A stretch of DNA of 64,000 bases from Ascochyta rabiei (taxonomy: Eukaryota > Ascomycota > Dothideomycetes > Pleosporales > Didymellaceae). Below are positions 21,750 to 33,462 of this stretch, piece after piece. The stretch is taken from positions 806,001-870,000 of the forward strand of contig NC_082415.1 of the NCBI RefSeq assembly GCF_004011695.2, written 5' to 3'. Made by a program: the position numbers and the translations under genes. The notes beneath the pieces were generated by a model. The model was not told the origin of the DNA. It was given only the letters and a program-made list of their open reading frames with translations, and made no database searches. Every line of letters begins with the position of its first letter. Positions within the stretch are counted from its first letter, which is position 1.

Positions 21750-22763
21750 TCAAGCTTTGGACATTCTCATTCCTCCATTTGCACAGACGACTCTTCCAGT
21801 GGTCCATCCTGCCTCAGCAGAACACAGCATGTCCACGGTTCCGGCAATTTATCAGCGAGACCAGGGCGCCTGCCGCCCATTCCTCCGCTAACTACTTTTT
21901 CAACTTTTCTTCCGTGCCCATATCCAAGCTGTGTTGCGTCCCAGAATATGTGGTCAACGGTGCAACATCCACATACGGTTGGTTGATATTCCAGAACACT
22001 GGTCCAGTCTTCTCATACATGTCACCCCAAGCTGGGCCGGAATTGATTGCATTCACTGTCGCGCGCTCTGATAACTCGCAGCTCCATACTCTCGTCATAG
22101 CCTCGAGGGCAGCTTTGGTACCCGCGTAGACCGATTGTCCTTGGTAGCCTATCGAAGACGACACGCTTGACACATTCACTATCCTTCCTGAGCGATCGGT
22201 GGGAAGATATGACTGGAGAGCCTGTATGAGGAGAAGAGGTGCAAGAACATTCACGGTGTATACGCGTTCGAACTCCAACCTTTGAATGGGGCCTGCTTGG
22301 TTGTCGTTAAGATTTTGATTAGATGAGACGCCAGCATTGTTGATGACGATGTCGATTTGAAACGGCTTTGTAGCGTTGTAACTTGGAACAGTGATCGCGC
22401 AGCATCCAGAATGCCATCTGCCGCACTGGAAGCATCGATCAGCTTGGCTTGTACAGATATACAGCATCTGCTGTAGTTGGTTGAAAGCTCCTTGCAGAGT
22501 ACTTGGGTTAGATCTGTAGATTTAGACGATCCGTATCCTATGACCAGGTTGCAGCCCTTGGCTGCTAGACGACGAGCTACTGCGGCACCGATCCCTATGT
22601 AGAGTATTCAGCATGATATTTGATCTTTAGGACTTTTCCTATCCCATATATGATTGAGATACGTCTTTTATCTAAGCACCGTTCCCCATTTACCTCGTGA
22701 GCCACCAGTCACAATTCCTAGTTTGTTCTCGTAAGGCCTTGCTACAGGCATCTTGTTGAGCAT
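21750..22763 (-). pseudogene. short-chain dehydrogenase/reductase pseudogene
   Basis: Starting at ATG 22763, exon 1 (to 22694) gives the Rossmann start KLGIVTGGSRG, and a spliced exon continues IGAAVARRLAAKGCNLV. Near 22372 the frame breaks: the cofactor part ends in one frame and IDIVINNAGVSS continues in another, consistent with loss of a single base. Catalytic elements follow (VNVSSVSSSIGYQ, then YAGTKAALEAM with the YxxxK pair). At about 21895 the frame reaches a stop, while the expected C-terminal pieces GGMGGRRPGLAD and IAGTVDMLCSAEAGWTTG, RVVCANGGMRM are still readable in two other frames down to 21750. At least three frame changes make this a dead gene, recently enough inactivated to keep clear motifs. 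The family is NAD(P)-dependent ketoreductase-like. Confidence 0.85.
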
Positions 22764-24334
22764 GGCGAACGGAGGAACCTTGTTCTGACATAATCCGTAC
22801 CAGGAGTTTGTTGAAGCGGTGCTCTAGCTATGTTAAGTCATCGGTCTTGCTGCCGAAATGCATTTGGCCCAGATGTGTTCAGTGCTAATGATGTCATATG
22901 CAAGCTTGCGGATCTAATCTAATTGGTTAGCGTGCTTCTCCAAGTTCTGGCGCTCGGCTGAACGGTGTGTGGCGTCTCTATTTCGGGACTAGTTTTTAGC
23001 GTTGCTTCGCTCACGATGGCGCGTTATGATACCAACATGCATGTACAGCTTGCAGATAACTGTTGGGTCTGATCGTTCTCAACTGCCACTGCCCAGGGAT
23101 ATTCCTCATCTTGCAAGTCTTATGAGAGCCGTTGACTTGTACTGGCGTATCCGCTTCCCTTGCGGGTCATGATCTCACGAGTGCCAGTCCGACAAGAGTT
23201 GCAGTCCTTGCTCGTACAGAGAAGGTCAACCTTTAAACATCGCCGAAGTTTTGGTAGAGCACCAGCGCTTTCTCGAGTTCATGCACAAGATATCATGGGT
23301 AGTGATCATGACCTTTTCGAATACTCTTCGGGCCGATGTTTGTGAGAATGGACAACGTAACGACTCCAGGGTTTACAACAGTTCTGACCTTTTTTACTCT
23401 CTGAGCAAGATTGAGCATACCTAAGCCCCAGAAAGATTTTCGTCGCAGACAGGTACATTTCTTCTACCTGGCGTTCACTCAGAGATTCAACCAGCGGCAT
23501 TGGCGAGCTCTTGAGCAAGAGTCGGGCCTGCTCGAGCTTCGAGTCTTTTATGCCGGCGAACCATGGGAAGTTCTTAATACACCTCTTCAGTACTACCTCT
23601 TGCAAATTACTCGGAGTTGGGACAGAATCGCTTCCCGACATCAAGATGCCGCTGCATCAGCTTGTCCTGTGTCCTTCACACAGGAAGATGCGAAACGGAT
23701 CAATGCTCTATAAAATTCGCATCGTGGTTAGGATGGTGACGTGGAGCAAATCGACGAGTTTCTTGGGATCGCATCTGACGTTTGAACTCCGAACGATCCA
23801 TTCGATAGCGCCAAGAGCAGAGCAGCTGAGACTCGGGAGCAAGCGCTTGCTTCTGCGGAAGATGATCCATGGTAAAGGGAATTGTCCGAGCGGCACTGGC
23901 CTTTCGATGATCAAGGTGAAGATGAGTAGGGAATGATAAACAGTGGTATAAAACAATCAAATACTCTTTACTACTCTGCAGCTGCCGTTTGGAATGCGTT
24001 GCGGTCAGGAATGTCGATAGGCGCTCAGCCTTGTTATCCCTTGCTGGACCCTGACTCGGCAGCAACAACCTTGCACCCGGGACGCCTTCTTACGTCACCA
24101 ACTGTGAATGCAGCCCGCAACTTCCTCACAATGTCAATGATCAGCTCTAAGATTCACCTGCGCCATGTTCCCTGATTTTGCACGCACGCTGGTCGCCCAG
24201 CATCCTTCACATCACTACATGTCCTCACGACGCCCGGCTGGTCTGGAAGCTCGCATCCTACACCTAGCATACATTTCCTGAGCTACATGCTTACAGTAAC
24301 TGCACACGCTCATTGTTGTGCAATCGCTCTCACC
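22764..24334. other. gene-poor interval with one possible coding remnant
   Basis: 1.6 kb. On the minus strand at about 23638-23435 a stretch reads like real helical protein (NFPWFAGIKDSKLEQARLLL, then LSERQVEEMYLSATKIFLGL) but has no recognised family and no full gene model. The rest shows nothing supported. The last 200 bp should be the promoter of the thaumatin-like gene. Confidence 0.35.
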
Positions 24335-25624
24335 ATGCGCATTCCTTCCAGGACCAGCTGCGTCACGCAAAACCTATGTACCACACTTCTTCTTTTGAGC
24401 CAGACATCTCTGGTAGCAGGCATCCACCACATGAACGTCAAAGCACCTCGCAGACTGGAGCGACGGAAATTGGATATCACCCCGCTGCTAGTAACGAACA
24501 ATTGTCCGGATGATATATGGCCTGGCATCTCTACTCAATCTGGGAATGGGCCTGGCACGACCGGCTTCAAGCTTACGCCTGGAGAGACAAGGAACCAGAC
24601 GGTTTCAGAAGATTGGCAAGGCAGGGTTTGGGGCAGGACGAATTGCTCTTTCAACGACGACGGTAGCGGTCCTGCTGAAGGATACGGAAAGGCTTGCTAC
24701 TCTGGCGACTGCAATGGCATCTTGAACTGTCAAGTCGGAGTGGGTTTCAATGTTCACGTGCCCCAAAAGAACTGCCACAGCTGACTTTCATCTAAGGGCG
24801 ACGTTCCTGTCTCGCTCGCAGAGTTCACGCTGGACGCGGGCGACGGACATACCTATTACGACATCTCCTTGGTTGATGGTTACAATCTCCCAATAGCAAT
24901 GGTGCTCCAACCTCTCGAGAATGTTACGCTTGACGATATCCCACCGAATTTGACAAACCCTTCCTGTCAAGGTACTGCTGGCCTTTTAGCGGCTCAGGGT
25001 TACGATCCGTACCTGGAATTCCCGAACTTCCTCGGGACGAATTCTTCGTATCCTTTGCCTTGGGAAGAACAAGTGGACCAAGATAAAATCTCTCGGTGGT
25101 GCCCCTGGGATCTGCAGCAGTCACCCCCAGACAAGCCTGGCGACGGCGTATACCCGTACCCAGACGACAACATCGAACGACCATCCTTCAATCCCTGTTT
25201 CTCGGCCTGTGCGAAGAACAACAAGCCTGAAGATTGCTGTACAGGAGAGTACAATTCTGCCAGCAAGTGCCGACCGGGCGACTATTCCAAGAACGTCAAG
25301 GAAGTCTGCCCAGACGCTTACAGTTTCGGTGAGCACACTCTTTACCTTGGCCTGCACATGTCACGTGACTAACACAATTCAGCGTTCGATGATCAATCCT
25401 CGACATTCATCATTCCCTCGGGAGCTGGTTTCGAGGTAGTCTTCTGCCCTGGCGCGCGCTCGACAAAAATCCTGGATACAAGCATGGCCGAGATGCAGCA
25501 GCTATCACAGCAAGGAAAGGTCGATCATCAAAAGGCCAGGATGCTGATGGAGAGAAGGCAGGAGATGTTCAGTTGGGACTACGAAACGCCAGGGTTCTTC
25601 TCTAGGTGGCTATTTCCGGGATAA
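24335..25624 (+). CDS. thaumatin-like (PR5/osmotin fold) secreted protein
   Basis: Exons 24335-24733, 24797-25328 and 25383-25624; introns of 63 and 54 bp; 390 residues. An in-frame ATG at 24287 is possible, but the one at 24335 gives the better signal peptide (TLLLLSQTSLVAG). The thaumatin fold is visible in order: LVTNNCPDDIWPGI, GFKLTPGETRNQTVSEDWQG, RVWGRTNCSF, CYSGDCNG, FTLDAGDGHTYYDISLVDGY and CPDAYSFAFDD across the last splice, with many paired Cys. The usual acidic-cleft residues (R, E/D, D, D) are partly recognisable. The C-terminal tail of about 60 residues is charged and outside the fold. Fungal members are apoplastic or cell-wall proteins, some with beta-1,3-glucanase activity. 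Intron 1 uses a GTCGGA donor. Confidence 0.9.
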
Positions 25625-26576
25625 CGATACTCTACGGATCCTGGCAGAAACCGGGTATCCTGATGTTAGCGCGTCGATGCGTAGTTCTATACCCTCTAGA
25701 TTTTATTTAAAACACAAACATGCTTATCAATGAAGCTCAACAAGTAGTTTCAGCTCTCCTGAGAACCTTTGAACGGATGCCGGTCCCGTGTAGCCGAAGA
25801 AGTGTACTGATCTTTAAGGACGCTTCGATGTTTCCGTGGGCATAACATTTCATTTGAGAGCATTGAACAAAGTAACGAACGATTATAAGCTGGTGTTTAA
25901 ATATGGACGCTGTATCGTCCAAATTTTGATGTAATTTCCAGGGCTGCTGCTTCTCGTGTTCGAGAGTAGGGCCTGCGGTGTCGGTGCTTGGTAACTCAAC
26001 GACAAGGGAGTAATACAAGCAACACGTTTTTTCGGGAATACTATGGGCGTCGGGCCGAGAGGTCATGAGACAGCGACAGTCGCGTGAGAACTGGCGACTT
26101 GAACCACGGCTCAATCGGCAGATAACCTCAGCCGCCTTCAACTTCTTTCAACACCACGTCCGATTTGAACGACCCAGCTCGCTCACGGAGACCCTGAATC
26201 CGCTCCTGTTACGACGGTATCACCACCTACCGAAGGTTCGCGCAGCGTTCCAGCAGCTGGTCGCTTATTTCTCCGAGGTTGTTTTGGCACGCTAGCTGTC
26301 TTTGGTGCGGAGAGCATCCTCCGCACACCTTCCTGTCCACAATCGTAGCGTACTGAACAGTTCCACACACCTCGACATAGCTTCATTCAATCCAGCCAGG
26401 TTTCTGCCTTGCCTGTGCCGCCTGACCGGTAAAATACATAGAAAGAAGGTCCTTTGTTTACATGATAATAACAAGGCGACTCTTGCCCAAAGCTCTGGAT
26501 TACCCCGCTCACTAGATGAATGGACTATTACATGAGCTCCGCCGAAGTTACAATTGACAGTTGAAGCTCAGAAAAT
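25625..26576. other. intergenic
   Basis: About 950 bp between two plus-strand genes; no supported gene. Contains the thaumatin-like 3' end and the beta-mannosidase promoter. Confidence 0.45.
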
Positions 26577-29257
26577 ATGGCAAAAGCTCAGGTTCTAACA
26601 TCCCACCGTCTTTCTGATGGCTGGACATTCAAGCAAGCAGATGATACAGCCGAAGATGCCTGGATGTCGGTCAAGACAGTCCCAACGAATGTTCACTTGG
26701 ACCTGATTGAGCATGGAAAGTGAGCAGTCTCATCGTCAATGGAACCGAACATCCAGAGCTGACACAGCAACTAGAATACCGGACCCATTCCTAGGCTTCA
26801 ATGAACTGAAGGCAGAGTGGGTTGCTGACAAGGCCTGGACATACAAACTCTCACTACCTAAAGTCCAAGAGGCGAAAGATAGCACGGTTCATTCCCTGAC
26901 TTTCGACGGCCTCGACACGTTTGCAACTGTCAAGCTCAATGGAGAAATCATTCTCGAAAGCGACAACATGTTCATCCCGCATCGCGTTGATGTCACAAAA
27001 CGGCTGAAGCCGGAAGTGGAAAACACCCTAGAGATAGACTTCAAATCAGCACGCTTGGAAGCGATCAAAATTCGAGAAGCACATCCTGAACATACCTGGG
27101 TAGGTTTCAACGGCGATATGTCGCGACTCGCGGTCAGGAAAGCACAGTACCATTGGGGCTGGGACTGGGGCCCAATACTCAATACGTGCGGTCCGTGGCG
27201 TGAAGTACGACTTGAAACCTATCAAGCTCGTTTGGAGGACGTACGGGTCGACTACAAGCTAGACGAAAGTCTGAAGTCCGTAAAGGGTACTATCTCAGCG
27301 GTGGTTGAGGGCACGTCGGCGAAGAGTGTGACATTCCAAGTACAGGACGGCGACAAACAGGTGTTCAGAGAAACTGCCAGTGTCAGCAATGGAGTAGCCA
27401 AAGTTGAGTTTCACGTAAACAACCCAAAGTTGTGGTACCCACACGGCTACGGTAAGCAACCGCTTTACAAAGTCACAGCAACAGTATCAGCCAACGATGT
27501 CAATCTGCACTCGATCACACGCCGTACCGGCTTCCGCAAAGGAGAGCTGGTTCAAGAGCCTGATAAGATTGGAAAGACGTTCTTCTTCCGCATTAACGGC
27601 GTCGACGTTTTCTGTGGTGGCTCGGATTGGATTCCTGCAGACAACTTTACGCCAAGAATCACTGAAGACAAGTACCGAAAGTGGTTGGAGATGATGGTTG
27701 ATGGATATCAGGTCATGATCAGAGTATGGGGTGGGGGTATCTGGGAAGAAGACATTTTCTACGAACTCTGCGACGAGCTTGGCATCTTGGTATGGCAAGA
27801 CTTTATGTTTGGCTGCGGCAACTATCCTGCATTCCCTGAGATCTTGAGGTCGATCAAGGAAGAGTGCATCTCGAATGTAGCTCGACTACGACATCATCCT
27901 TCACTTGTTATCTATGCCGGTAACAACGAAGACTATCAAGTGCAGGAGTCATTTGGGTTGACGTACAACTACGAGGACAAGGACCCAGAGAGCTGGCTCA
28001 AAACCGACTTCCCCGCTAGATACATCTACGAGAAGGTAAGCACCCTTCCTCCGACTCTGGAACACCCAATGCTAATCAGCCCTCAACTAGATCCTTCCTG
28101 AAGCCGTCGCTGCCGAAAGCCCACACATACCCTACCACCCAGGTTCACCCTGGGGTGACGGACTGAAAACCTCGAACACTACAGTCGGAGATATGCATCA
28201 ATGGAACGTATGGCACGGTACACAAGAGAAGTACCAAATCTTTGACACGCTGGGTGGCCGGTTCAACAGCGAGTTTGGGATGGAGGCATTTCCCCACATC
28301 GACACCATCAGATACTACTGCACTGATCCCACACAGCTTTTCCCTCAAAGTCACATGTTGGATTTTCACAACAAAGCAGATGGCCATGAGCGAAGAATCG
28401 CGACGTACCTTGTGGAGAACTTCCGCACTAAGACAGATCTCGAGGTAAGTGTCCTGGCAGCAATGCTCTCTTCAGGTACTTACATACAATAGGCGTTCAT
28501 CCATCTTACCCAGTTGTCCCAGGCTGAAGCTTTGATGTTCGGCTACCGAGGTTGGAGGCGACAGTGGGGCCAAGAGCGTTTCTGCGGAGGCGCTCTTGTG
28601 TGGCAGCTTAACGACTGCTGGCCAGTGACATCATGGTCCATTGTCGACTACTTCCAGCGAAAGAAGCCAGCTTATTACGCTATGCGCCGTGTTCTCGCGC
28701 CCATAGCCGTTGCAGTCAAGCGTGCGCACTTCGATTGGAGCGTCGTACATGCACGAGTCCCACCCAAGAGCGACTTCGAGTTGTGGGTTGCATGTCAAAA
28801 GCAAGAACGAGTGAAGGCAACGGTGGAGCTGAGATTCATCAGCATAAAGACCGGCAAAGAGATCAAGGACAGAGTTGTGAAGGAAGATATCATCCTGGTC
28901 CAAAACGGTACAACCGATGTGCTGTCAGGCACCATCGACAATATTAATGAGGAGCCACACGTGCTTGCAGCGCGCATATGGGTCGGTGGCGAGGTGGTGT
29001 CGAGAGATGTTGATTGGCCACAGCCATTGAAGTACCTTGACTTTGATGATCGTGGCCTTGAGGTTGTGCCTCAGGGCAACACAATCCTGGTCAAGGCGGC
29101 TAAGCCTACAAAGGGTCTTGTCTTTGAGGAAAGATCGGGTGTACTCGTCCATGACAGTGCAATCGACGTGGTTCCCGGCGATGAACAGATCATCAAAGTG
29201 CGAGGGCTGGTTAAACAGGATGAGCCTCTGAAGTGGAGATATCTGGGCAAAGACTGA
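26577..29257 (+). CDS. mndB: beta-mannosidase, GH2 (intracellular MndB type)
   Basis: Exons 26577-26719, 26775-28035, 28091-28444 and 28493-29257; introns of 55, 55 and 48 bp; 840 residues, the usual length of fungal GH2 beta-mannosidase B. There is no signal peptide, which separates it from the secreted MndA type. The jelly-roll domain holds KIPDPFLGFNELKAEWV and YHWGWDWGP. The TIM barrel has the acid/base Glu in AGNNED (E433) and the nucleophile in NSEFGMEAFP (E529). The enzyme removes terminal beta-mannose from manno-oligosaccharides taken up from plant mannan or from N-glycan turnover. The first splice uses the second of two nearby AG sites so that phase is kept. A Zn2Cys6 regulator follows 1.4 kb downstream on the same strand. 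Confidence 0.95.
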
Positions 29258-30696
29258 TCTCAGCCTGCGATCGAACCAACAATGCGAGAACGCTGCAAGT
29301 AGATCTGAAAGCAGCAATGTCCATGCATACAGGATTTGAGGGGTTCAACCACAGCGTTACAAGCTTGCGTCTTATTGAAGGAAATGCTCAATCTCCATCT
29401 GGTCCAAGCAGGTCGCTAAGCGTCGGGCGTTGCAGACATTTGGCGGTGGCTATAGTGAGCCACAGCGGGCAACCCCATCAGAGGGGTGAGTTTTTTTTTT
29501 GTTTGTGCAAGGCACGTGCATGAACGATGATTCTGCATTATCGCTCATCGACAACGGCGTGCCCGCGTCCGCGGCCGCGTTATCTGATGAAGATCATATG
29601 TGAGGCAAGTGTAATTTTTAACCTGGCCAATACTTGCGATTTGAAAGTCTTTCTCAGAGTTTGCTGGGCTACTCGACCAATTTCCAGCGTGCAATGCGTT
29701 GGTCGGCAAAAGCTCTCGAAGAAGTAGTAGGGTGGTCTCGATGCGTCCCCGTCCCACTTGCTGCAAAGTGATGTGACAGATGGACTAGTGACCCGGATGT
29801 TCACTGCAGTCTGCAGCTATGAGCACTAACACAGCTCCACCAATCATACAACCATGCGTCTCTGCACCCCAGCTTTACACACACCCTCTAGAATGTCAGC
29901 CACTTGTAACCATTGGCTACCAGTTGCGATGGACATGTGCATTTTCCACGTCTTTTTTCCAAGTCGTTGGGGTGCAGGTGCACTGAGAGCGGCCGGGATC
30001 GCGTTTCCCGAGGTATTACGATGAAGATGAACTTTCACGGCCTTTCGCCATCGCCATCGCCGTCGCCATTGCCATCTAATCGTTGGCATCTATTCGTTGT
30101 GGAAGCATGGTTCGGCACAGCTTGTGACATGGAGTTGCCGCTGCGCCGGCCCTCAGGCACCGAAGCGTCATCTCGGTGAGCTTGGAGAAGGCTGCCGTCA
30201 ATCTCGCTTGTCCTCGCTTTCTCTTTCCGCTCACCCTTCCCCACAATCCGCATGCTGCCGCATTGCTTGAATGTTATATTGCGGGGGCAAATGGTGTACG
30301 GCATCTGAAAATCTTTCTGTATCAGAAAGCTAATCAAAGGGTGCCGAGCAATGCTGACTTGAAAACGAGTGGCAGACAAAGCGTGCACTCTGCAGAGAAT
30401 CAACACAGTTGCGGAGCCGAAGCTTGACGTGCACACGGCTAGATCGACTGCATATACCTGGCCAGTTCCTACGCTGCAATAACATCTCCTCTGGTACAAC
30501 AACTACCGGCTTTGTGTACTTGGGCCACCTGCATTCGTATTGAACCCCGCGCAAGTACCATTGCGCTGGTCTCTGGTCTCGAGTCGTCTCTCTGCACAGC
30601 TTTTCTACCGGCCTTTGTTCTGGATCCTGGATCCTGGCTTCTGCATTCATGCTCTTTTGATTTATCCAATGTATTGCGGTGCGGAAGGTTTATAGC
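29258..30696. other. intergenic, promoter of the Zn2Cys6 gene
   Basis: 1.4 kb with no supported gene. Short pyrimidine and purine runs occur (29490-29500, 30040-30080). The length suits a long regulatory promoter or 5' UTR of the downstream regulator. Confidence 0.45.
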
Positions 30697-32896
30697 ATGT
30701 TCCACACGTTTCAGTCGTCTGCGGGGCAGCGTCAACCCGCGGGAGACGGCGACTATGCCGGAAAGCCAACACGATCAACTGGTTCACGACGGATATCGAC
30801 CAGTAACGCGTGTATAGAGTGCAGACGGCGGAAGATTCGATGCGACGGAATGCAGCCATGCGGGCAGTGTCAGTGGTACCAACATCCCGAAGTAAGTTCT
30901 GAACTCAAGACTTCTGCAGGTGACGGAGTTGTTTTGCCCTAGGCTAACCTCGACAAAGGCATGCAGCTATTCGAAACCCGCGCAGCGAGTTGTACCCAGT
31001 CGCAAGTGAGTGCTCTTTTGCTGGACTAGAACAATTGGTCCAAACGGACTAACAGCAACATAGACTCGTGGATAAGTTGTCCGGTAACATCGATCTGTAC
31101 AAGAATGTCTTGATCAGGCTACTGGGCACGACTCAGCTTGACTCGATAGCAAACCTTTCCCGAGAAGAACTTCTGCAGCTCGCCTTAGCTGCTCCGGAGG
31201 CCTCTCAAGGAATATCTCCGTCCATAGGAAACGCGCGGGCCATGTCAGACATTCACACCGGCTCGGATGGTGCCGACAGCCTGGAAGCACTCGAGCAAGC
31301 ACCACCAGAAGACCCCTACTGGGACGAAGCACGAAAGCACCAAGTTCGCGTGCAAGGGATATCAGATGATGTCAATGGTCTTTCTATGTCCGTGGACAGG
31401 TTGTCATCGTACGTTGGAATATCCTCCATTACGGCAGCCTTAAAAGTCATTGTGCGATGTGCACCGCAAGCACGACCGCTGCTCACCCACAATAACCAGA
31501 CCGAAACAGCAGTCCCTAGCCGAGCAAGTTCTCCGCCACCCGAGCTCGCAAACAATCACCCGCTTGCACTACCATCGCAGGCACAAGGAGAGAAACTCAT
31601 CGAAAGCTATTTCGATCGGTGTCATCCTTTCTTCCCTCTGATAGACGAGCGCAAATTCTGGTCTACTTACCTACACGGAAATCGAACAGACTCACAATGG
31701 CTAGCACTCTTGAACATTGTCTTCGCTGTGGGTTCATTGGCGTCCTCGACCGCTGACAATCAAGCACACTACACCTACTTCAACCGATCACGGAAACACA
31801 TGTCTCTGGACTCTTTTGGTAGCGGCAACATTGAAGTGCTGCAAGCTCTAGCCATAATGAGTGGCTACTACATGCACTATCTCAACCGGCCCAACGAGGC
31901 ACACTCTCTCATGGGTGGAACCCTTCGTATGGCTACGTCACTGGGCCTGCATCGTGAATACTCAGAGCGAAACGACGCGAACAGGCAGCAAGCTCCATTT
32001 GAATATGAAGAAGAATCCATCTCGCCTGAGATGAGGCGGCGCATGTGGTGGAGTCTCTTCTGTCTCGACGCATGGGCTTCCACCACGACTGGTAGACCAT
32101 CTTTGGGCAGAATGGGGCCATCGATCACAGTCATGAAGCCTGGCACAGCTGCCAACGCTGTAGGTAACCCTCGCTGGGTTCTCTCAACGGTTAAACTGAC
32201 ACCAAATCAGGTGCCTACTATAATCATGCACAACAGTCCGCAATTTATGGACCAGCTCAAACTGCTTCCACTCACTCATGCATCGACGTTTTGTGCGATC
32301 GCTACAAAGATACAGGATCGGCTAGTTGAATCACCACTGCTTCCCCATGCCGAAACAGCTGCCTACGACGCCCAGATCTTGAAGTGGCACGAAGAATTAC
32401 CCTCAATCCTGTCTGATCACGAAGAGCCATGTCCCGATTTTCTCCATCGAGTGCGGCTCATTATGAGGTGGCGCTTCCACAACATCAGGATTGTGCTGCA
32501 CCGACCTGTCTTGTTGACGACAGCTCTTCGGCGATGTACATGGGCGACTCTGATAACTGAAGAAAAAACAGCAATCGAAAAGTGCCGCACAATGGCCAGT
32601 ACCACAATCGAAGAAATAAGCAGAGATTGTATGCCCGATCTCATCTCAGGATGGAATGCAGTCTGGTTTTGCTTCCAGGCTTGTATGGTACCTCTTGTGT
32701 CTCTATTCAGCGACGCCAGTCAACCTGAAGAAGTCGAGAGATGGCAAGCAAGCATTGTGACAGCCTTGGAATTTTTTGATCGCGCAAGAGACTGGAGCAT
32801 AGCTGCAAAACGAAGTGCTGATGCGGTAGCGAGGCTATATGCAGCATACAAAGCACAAAAGACCACTCCATCACCTCCGTCACTTCCACCAACACA

Positions 32897-32927
<31 letters not shown>

Positions 32928-33233
32928 CAGCAACAACAGCAACAAGAACAGGCATATGCCATGCCCAACAACTACCCTCATTTCAATGATCTCGACCGGA
33001 ATCTTGGTCTCAGCCAGAACCCTTTCGACTACAATGCTGCAACAATGCAAAACTGGCCAAACGCTAACATGAACGATCCAAACTACCTAAACTATTTCTG
33101 GGACGACATGATGTGGGACACGAATCTGCCAGACATACAAGATGTACCATATGGAATGAGCAGCGACTACGACTTTACGGGCGCGGCGCAAGACTCCGGT
33201 GTGGGTGGGGCATACTGGATGCACGGGAACTAG
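30697..33233 (+). CDS. Zn2Cys6 transcription factor with fungal_trans domain (CLR-2/ManR-like?)
   Basis: Exons 30697-30891, 30959-31005 and 31064-33233; introns of 67 and 58 bp; 803 residues. If a further 51-nt stop-free intron (32160-32210) is removed, 786. The zinc cluster spans the first intron: C-x2-C-x6-C-x5-C-x2-C-x8-C in ACIECRRRKIRCDG onward, then the linker YSKPAQRVVPSRK. A coiled-coil-like region follows. The middle homology region contains LIESYFDRCHPFFPLIDERK, ATSLGLHREYS and RRRMWWSLFCLDAW, typical of fungal_trans. Near the C-terminus is a pure polyQ tract and Asn/Asp-rich activation-type sequence. The zinc region reminds me of the CLR-2/ClrB/ManR regulators of cellulose and mannan utilisation. 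With a beta-mannosidase next door that is attractive, but unproven. Confidence 0.9.
32160..32210 (+). other. probable 51-nt stop-free intron inside the regulator gene
   Basis: GTAGGT donor, AACTGAC branch-like site and AATCAG acceptor enclose 51 nt. This is a multiple of three with no stop, so the frame stays open whether or not it is spliced. Splicing joins TAANA to VPTIIM. Confidence 0.6.
32895..32945 (+). repeat. CAG/CAA repeat (17 Gln codons)
   Basis: Uninterrupted run of 17 glutamine codons, first pure CAG then mixed with CAA, inside the coding region of the Zn2Cys6 gene; expected to vary in length between strains. Confidence 0.95.
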
Positions 33234-33462
33234 GGCTGAAGACGAGATTCAGAAGAGAAGGAACATTGCGCTTATGTCTCGTTGCACGATACCCCAAGAA
33301 TGCATGTTAGACTTTTGTGGAAAACGTAGAACTTGTAGAGACATTGCAATGGAACGATATGGACACTGGTGTCACCTTGTTTCCTTCAGTGTGGGTATAC
33401 TTCTGTTAGTTTGTTTTTTTCGTAAAAAGGAAAGGCCGTCTTATCATTATCCTCGTCGACCC

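Noticed and set aside
23306..23644. Minus-strand frame with helical, coding-like sequence
   Set aside because: Partial only, an in-frame stop lies just upstream, and there is no family; mentioned in the interval note.
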